This document shows, one piece after another, positions 4,980 to 6,876 of a stretch of 6,876 nucleotides of DNA. Source of the stretch: Thiomonas sp. (lineage in GTDB: Bacteria; Pseudomonadota; Gammaproteobacteria; Burkholderiales; Burkholderiaceae_C). The stretch covers positions 1 through 6,876 of the forward strand of contig JAQTVS010000143.1 in assembly GCA_028706735.1 (NCBI GenBank). The letters are read 5' to 3'. The notes beneath the pieces were generated by a model. It did no database searches. It saw only the letters and a program-made list of their open reading frames with translations, and was not told the DNA's origin. Positions within the stretch are counted from its first letter, which is position 1, and the number at the start of each line of letters is the position of its first letter. A program made the translations under genes and the position numbers.

Positions 4980-6863
4980 TCACGTGAGTCTCTTTTCGCC
5001 AAAGTCGACTGTCCCCGCCGACAAATCTTGTCGCAAATCACCGGGAATCTTCGATTTGATGATTGCATCGGATGAATCTCCGCGAAGGTCAGCCCGCCGA
5101 TAAAAATACTGCCGTGTCCCGTCTACCGTGGGCCCGCACACCGGTCGTGCGCTCACCAGTGGAAGCAATCGCCGTGGCGCAAGCTGCGCATTCTTGGCGA
5201 GTGCTACCAAGGAGATGTACTCGGCGCAAAAAATCTCCAGCGCATCAATGGAAACACGTAGACCAAGCGCGTTGATCGGTTGCGATCGCAGCAGTCCGAG
5301 TCGCAAGAGACCGTAGCAAACCTCTTGTTTCACACCAAGCCACCTGGCGGCTTGGTCCACAGTCAGGGGAGCATCTGCGGAAGCGCGCGTGACACCGAGC
5401 CACTCGCGCACTGCGCCTGGATTCAGCTCGATTCGTCCTAACGGCACTGCATGACCCAGCGGTCCGTACGCCTCCAGACGCCGCCCGAGCAACGCTTGAA
5501 CAAGCGCCACCACCTCACCAGCGCGTAAACGCCAAAACCGCATGACATCGACAAAGCGAATCCCCTTGACACCAGATGGCAGTGTGAGCACCGGCACACT
5601 CAGACGCTTGATCTCCGACTGCGCAATCGCCCATCTCGCAGGGGCCGTTTCTGCGTGACGCGACACCAGCACGCGGACCACTTTCGCCGCGATCAAATCG
5701 CGAAGACGCCGCTCGGGTAGCGCAAGTTGCCCGGCGGCCTGGCTCAGCGTCAGTGCATTGGCGAACAGGTCTCGGAGCGATACCACATCGGACGTTCGTA
5801 GCGTTCGCATATGGCGGCCACAGGGCAACGGGATTTGCTCCCATTCGAGGAGGTCGCCTTGGACACAGTGGCGGATCACAGCGGGCGAGACGTCGGCAGC
5901 AACCGCGGCCTGATGAACCGTGATTCGGGACCGTTCGGACTGCGTCCGAGCACGAAAGCGCCGGTGCCGCTTGCACACCAAGCCCCACCAGTTGTCGTGG
6001 ACATGGTCCTCGAATGCGTCACGCAGAAACTGAAACTCGGGATCGCCAAGCTCCTCATAGATGACTCCGTACAGTGCTCCAAACGTCCGACGCACCCCAG
6101 ACGTGGAGGTGGCTGACGACTGGATCGACATGACGATGTGTTGGAACGCATGTGGCCAGTCCGCCAGAGCTTCCGCGGCACCCGTAACGAGCGCCGTTGC
6201 CACTTCAAGGCTGTGCAATCCACCAATCTGCCCAGGTCGCCTCGGCTGCGGTCCGTGTGAGAACTGCCGCAAGTACCGGACCAATCGATGTACAGATCGC
6301 GCCGCGATGACTTGAAGGCCTGGCGCGGGTGCAACCGGTTTGCCCACGAGGGCTTCAGTCAGGTCGATCACGCCCGGCGGCGCCGGGCGCACGGGTTGCG
6401 CGGACAACACGCTCCCGCACTCGCATAGGTTCGTCAGGGGCGTACCCCAACGTCGATCTCGCCCACAGTCACCGCAACGGTCCACCAGCCAATTGCGATG
6501 CAAGGGGCAAGCACATATCAATTTGAGATTCCATGCAAAACGAACGTAAGCGGCCGCTCCAAGACAACGTGGGCACCAGCGCACCTTATCGTGATTGAAA
6601 TCGCCCGTGTCGAGATCCATGGGGTGCATCCCATGGATTCCGTGCCCCGGAATCGGGCCGCCAAGCATGTCGTGTTCGCCAGGCGTAAGGCCAAGCGCCT
6701 GGCACAACGCAGCAACACTGTCACCGTCCGGAGCAAGTGTCCTGAGCAACGCCCCCGTCGATTCATAGCCGTTGCAGGTCGCGACGCGGGCGACGTATGC
6801 AATCCATAGCTCCCCTGGCTGCGGTCGGGGTCTGACGGCAAGTCGCGTGTGGTGCATGCACAT
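4980..6863 (-). CDS. tniQ: TniQ/TnsD-family target-selection protein, long form
   Basis: A 627-residue TniQ-family protein. In Tn7-like and Tn5053-like elements TniQ/TnsD recognises the target site and recruits the AAA+ ATPase (TnsC/TniB) and transposase. The N-terminus has the family signature RPRPQPGELWIAYVARVA followed by CNGYES (9-35). Zinc-ligand motifs follow: WCPRC (Cys97, Cys100), CACPLH (Cys117/119, His122), CGDC (Cys130, Cys133) and CEC (Cys147, Cys149). The rest contains several helix-turn-helix-like modules of the form V-x2-A-A-x-L-x-V: near 314-340, 372-398, 498-526 and 550-572. Plain TniQ proteins are shorter (about 300-400 residues) and Tn7 TnsD is about 500, so this is a TnsD-like long form suited to site-specific DNA recognition. 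Start ATG 6863 is preceded by GGGCGG; ATG 6857 is an alternative. The upstream ATPase gene would lie beyond the right edge. Confidence 0.88.
   Translation of the reverse strand: MCMHHTRLAVRPRPQPGELWIAYVARVATCNGYESTGALLRTLAPDGDSVAALCQALGLTPGEHDMLGGPIPGHGIHGMHPMDLDTGDFNHDKVRWCPRCLGAAAYVRFAWNLKLICACPLHRNWLVDRCGDCGRDRRWGTPLTNLCECGSVLSAQPVRPAPPGVIDLTEALVGKPVAPAPGLQVIAARSVHRLVRYLRQFSHGPQPRRPGQIGGLHSLEVATALVTGAAEALADWPHAFQHIVMSIQSSATSTSGVRRTFGALYGVIYEELGDPEFQFLRDAFEDHVHDNWWGLVCKRHRRFRARTQSERSRITVHQAAVAADVSPAVIRHCVQGDLLEWEQIPLPCGRHMRTLRTSDVVSLRDLFANALTLSQAAGQLALPERRLRDLIAAKVVRVLVSRHAETAPARWAIAQSEIKRLSVPVLTLPSGVKGIRFVDVMRFWRLRAGEVVALVQALLGRRLEAYGPLGHAVPLGRIELNPGAVREWLGVTRASADAPLTVDQAARWLGVKQEVCYGLLRLGLLRSQPINALGLRVSIDALEIFCAEYISLVALAKNAQLAPRRLLPLVSARPVCGPTVDGTRQYFYRRADLRGDSSDAIIKSKIPGDLRQDLSAGTVDFGEKRLT
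6615..6638. repeat. Perfect inverted repeat inside tniQ
   Basis: ATCCATGGG (6615-6623) and CCCATGGAT (6630-6638) are exact inverted copies around a 6-base loop, within the codons for GIHGMHPMDL. It could form an mRNA hairpin early in tniQ or simply reflect the repeated His-Met codons. Confidence 0.4.
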
Positions 6864-6876
6864 GGTCCGCCCGATG

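Larger units (their letters stand above)
2125..6876. mobile_element. Tn7-like/Tn5053-like transposon, one end and interior (continues past right edge)
   Basis: The element is supported by a TniQ/TnsD-family gene at the right and by three direct repeats next to a TGT terminus at the left (TGTGTCG at 2125 or TGTCGTA at 2127). Elements of this class end in 5'-TGT and make a 5-bp target duplication, here GGCCC (2120-2124) or CCCTG (2122-2126) depending on the exact end. Three spaced sites resemble the left end of Tn7 rather than its right end, which has overlapping sites. Transposase and ATPase genes (tnsA/B/C or tniA/B) are expected upstream of tniQ, outside the window. The exact terminus cannot be fixed without the opposite end. 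Confidence 0.6.

Noticed and set aside
4856..5068. N-terminal extension of the 85-residue membrane protein back into tniQ
   Set aside because: The extra residues are Arg/Cys-rich and overlap tniQ; a GGAGA site directly before ATG 4855 supports the short form.
6518..6876. Second leftward frame overlapping the tniQ start as the end of an ATPase gene
   Set aside because: It stays open for over 100 codons inside tniQ without TnsC/TniB motifs, so it is best explained as a shadow frame.

Overview
The window looks like chromosomal DNA of a GC-rich Gram-negative proteobacterium. It carries an outer-membrane beta-barrel gene of the FadL class and a GloC/YcbL-type glyoxalase; the style of both proteins suggests a betaproteobacterium of the Burkholderiales, which is an inference. 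Two mobile elements have invaded it, and only one end of each is inside the window.

Left part (1-2124), host DNA with an insertion sequence at its edge. Bases 1 to about 150 are one end of an IS4-like insertion sequence: the first 26 codons of its transposase, leftward, then an untranslated end with a perfect 10-bp hairpin over the transposase ribosome binding site. The element abuts a FadL/OmpP1 family gene (145-1389, rightward) whose start codon and most of whose signal peptide are gone, so it is probably a pseudogene. A convergent, intact glyoxalase II-like metallo-beta-lactamase-fold gene (gloC, 2029-1391) ends one base from it. Five bases upstream of gloC lies the last 29-codon tail of another leftward gene (2124-2035).

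Right part (about 2125-6876), the interior of a Tn7-like or Tn5053-like transposon. Three directly repeated, roughly 20-bp sites at 2134, 2211 and 2242 lie just inside a TGT terminus at 2125 or 2127, the architecture of a transposon end with several TnsB/TniA-type transposase binding sites. The far right is filled by a leftward 627-codon tniQ/tnsD-like gene (6863-4980), the target-selection component. The transposase and ATPase genes would be expected just beyond the right edge. Between tniQ and the end lies cargo: two small membrane-protein genes with good ribosome binding sites (4855-4598 and 4338-3934), a possible overlapping small gene (3952-3743), an orphan rightward small ORF (3491-3685), and beside the end a 290-codon protein with a C-terminal HEPN (Ymh-type) RNase-like domain (3182-2310), a plausible defence gene.

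Together the right part reads as a transposon with its own targeting protein carrying a candidate HEPN-based defence gene, joined to a host gene tail in the gloC operon. The strongest leads are the newly delimited element end, the unusually long TniQ with a run of helix-turn-helix-like modules, and the cargo between them.
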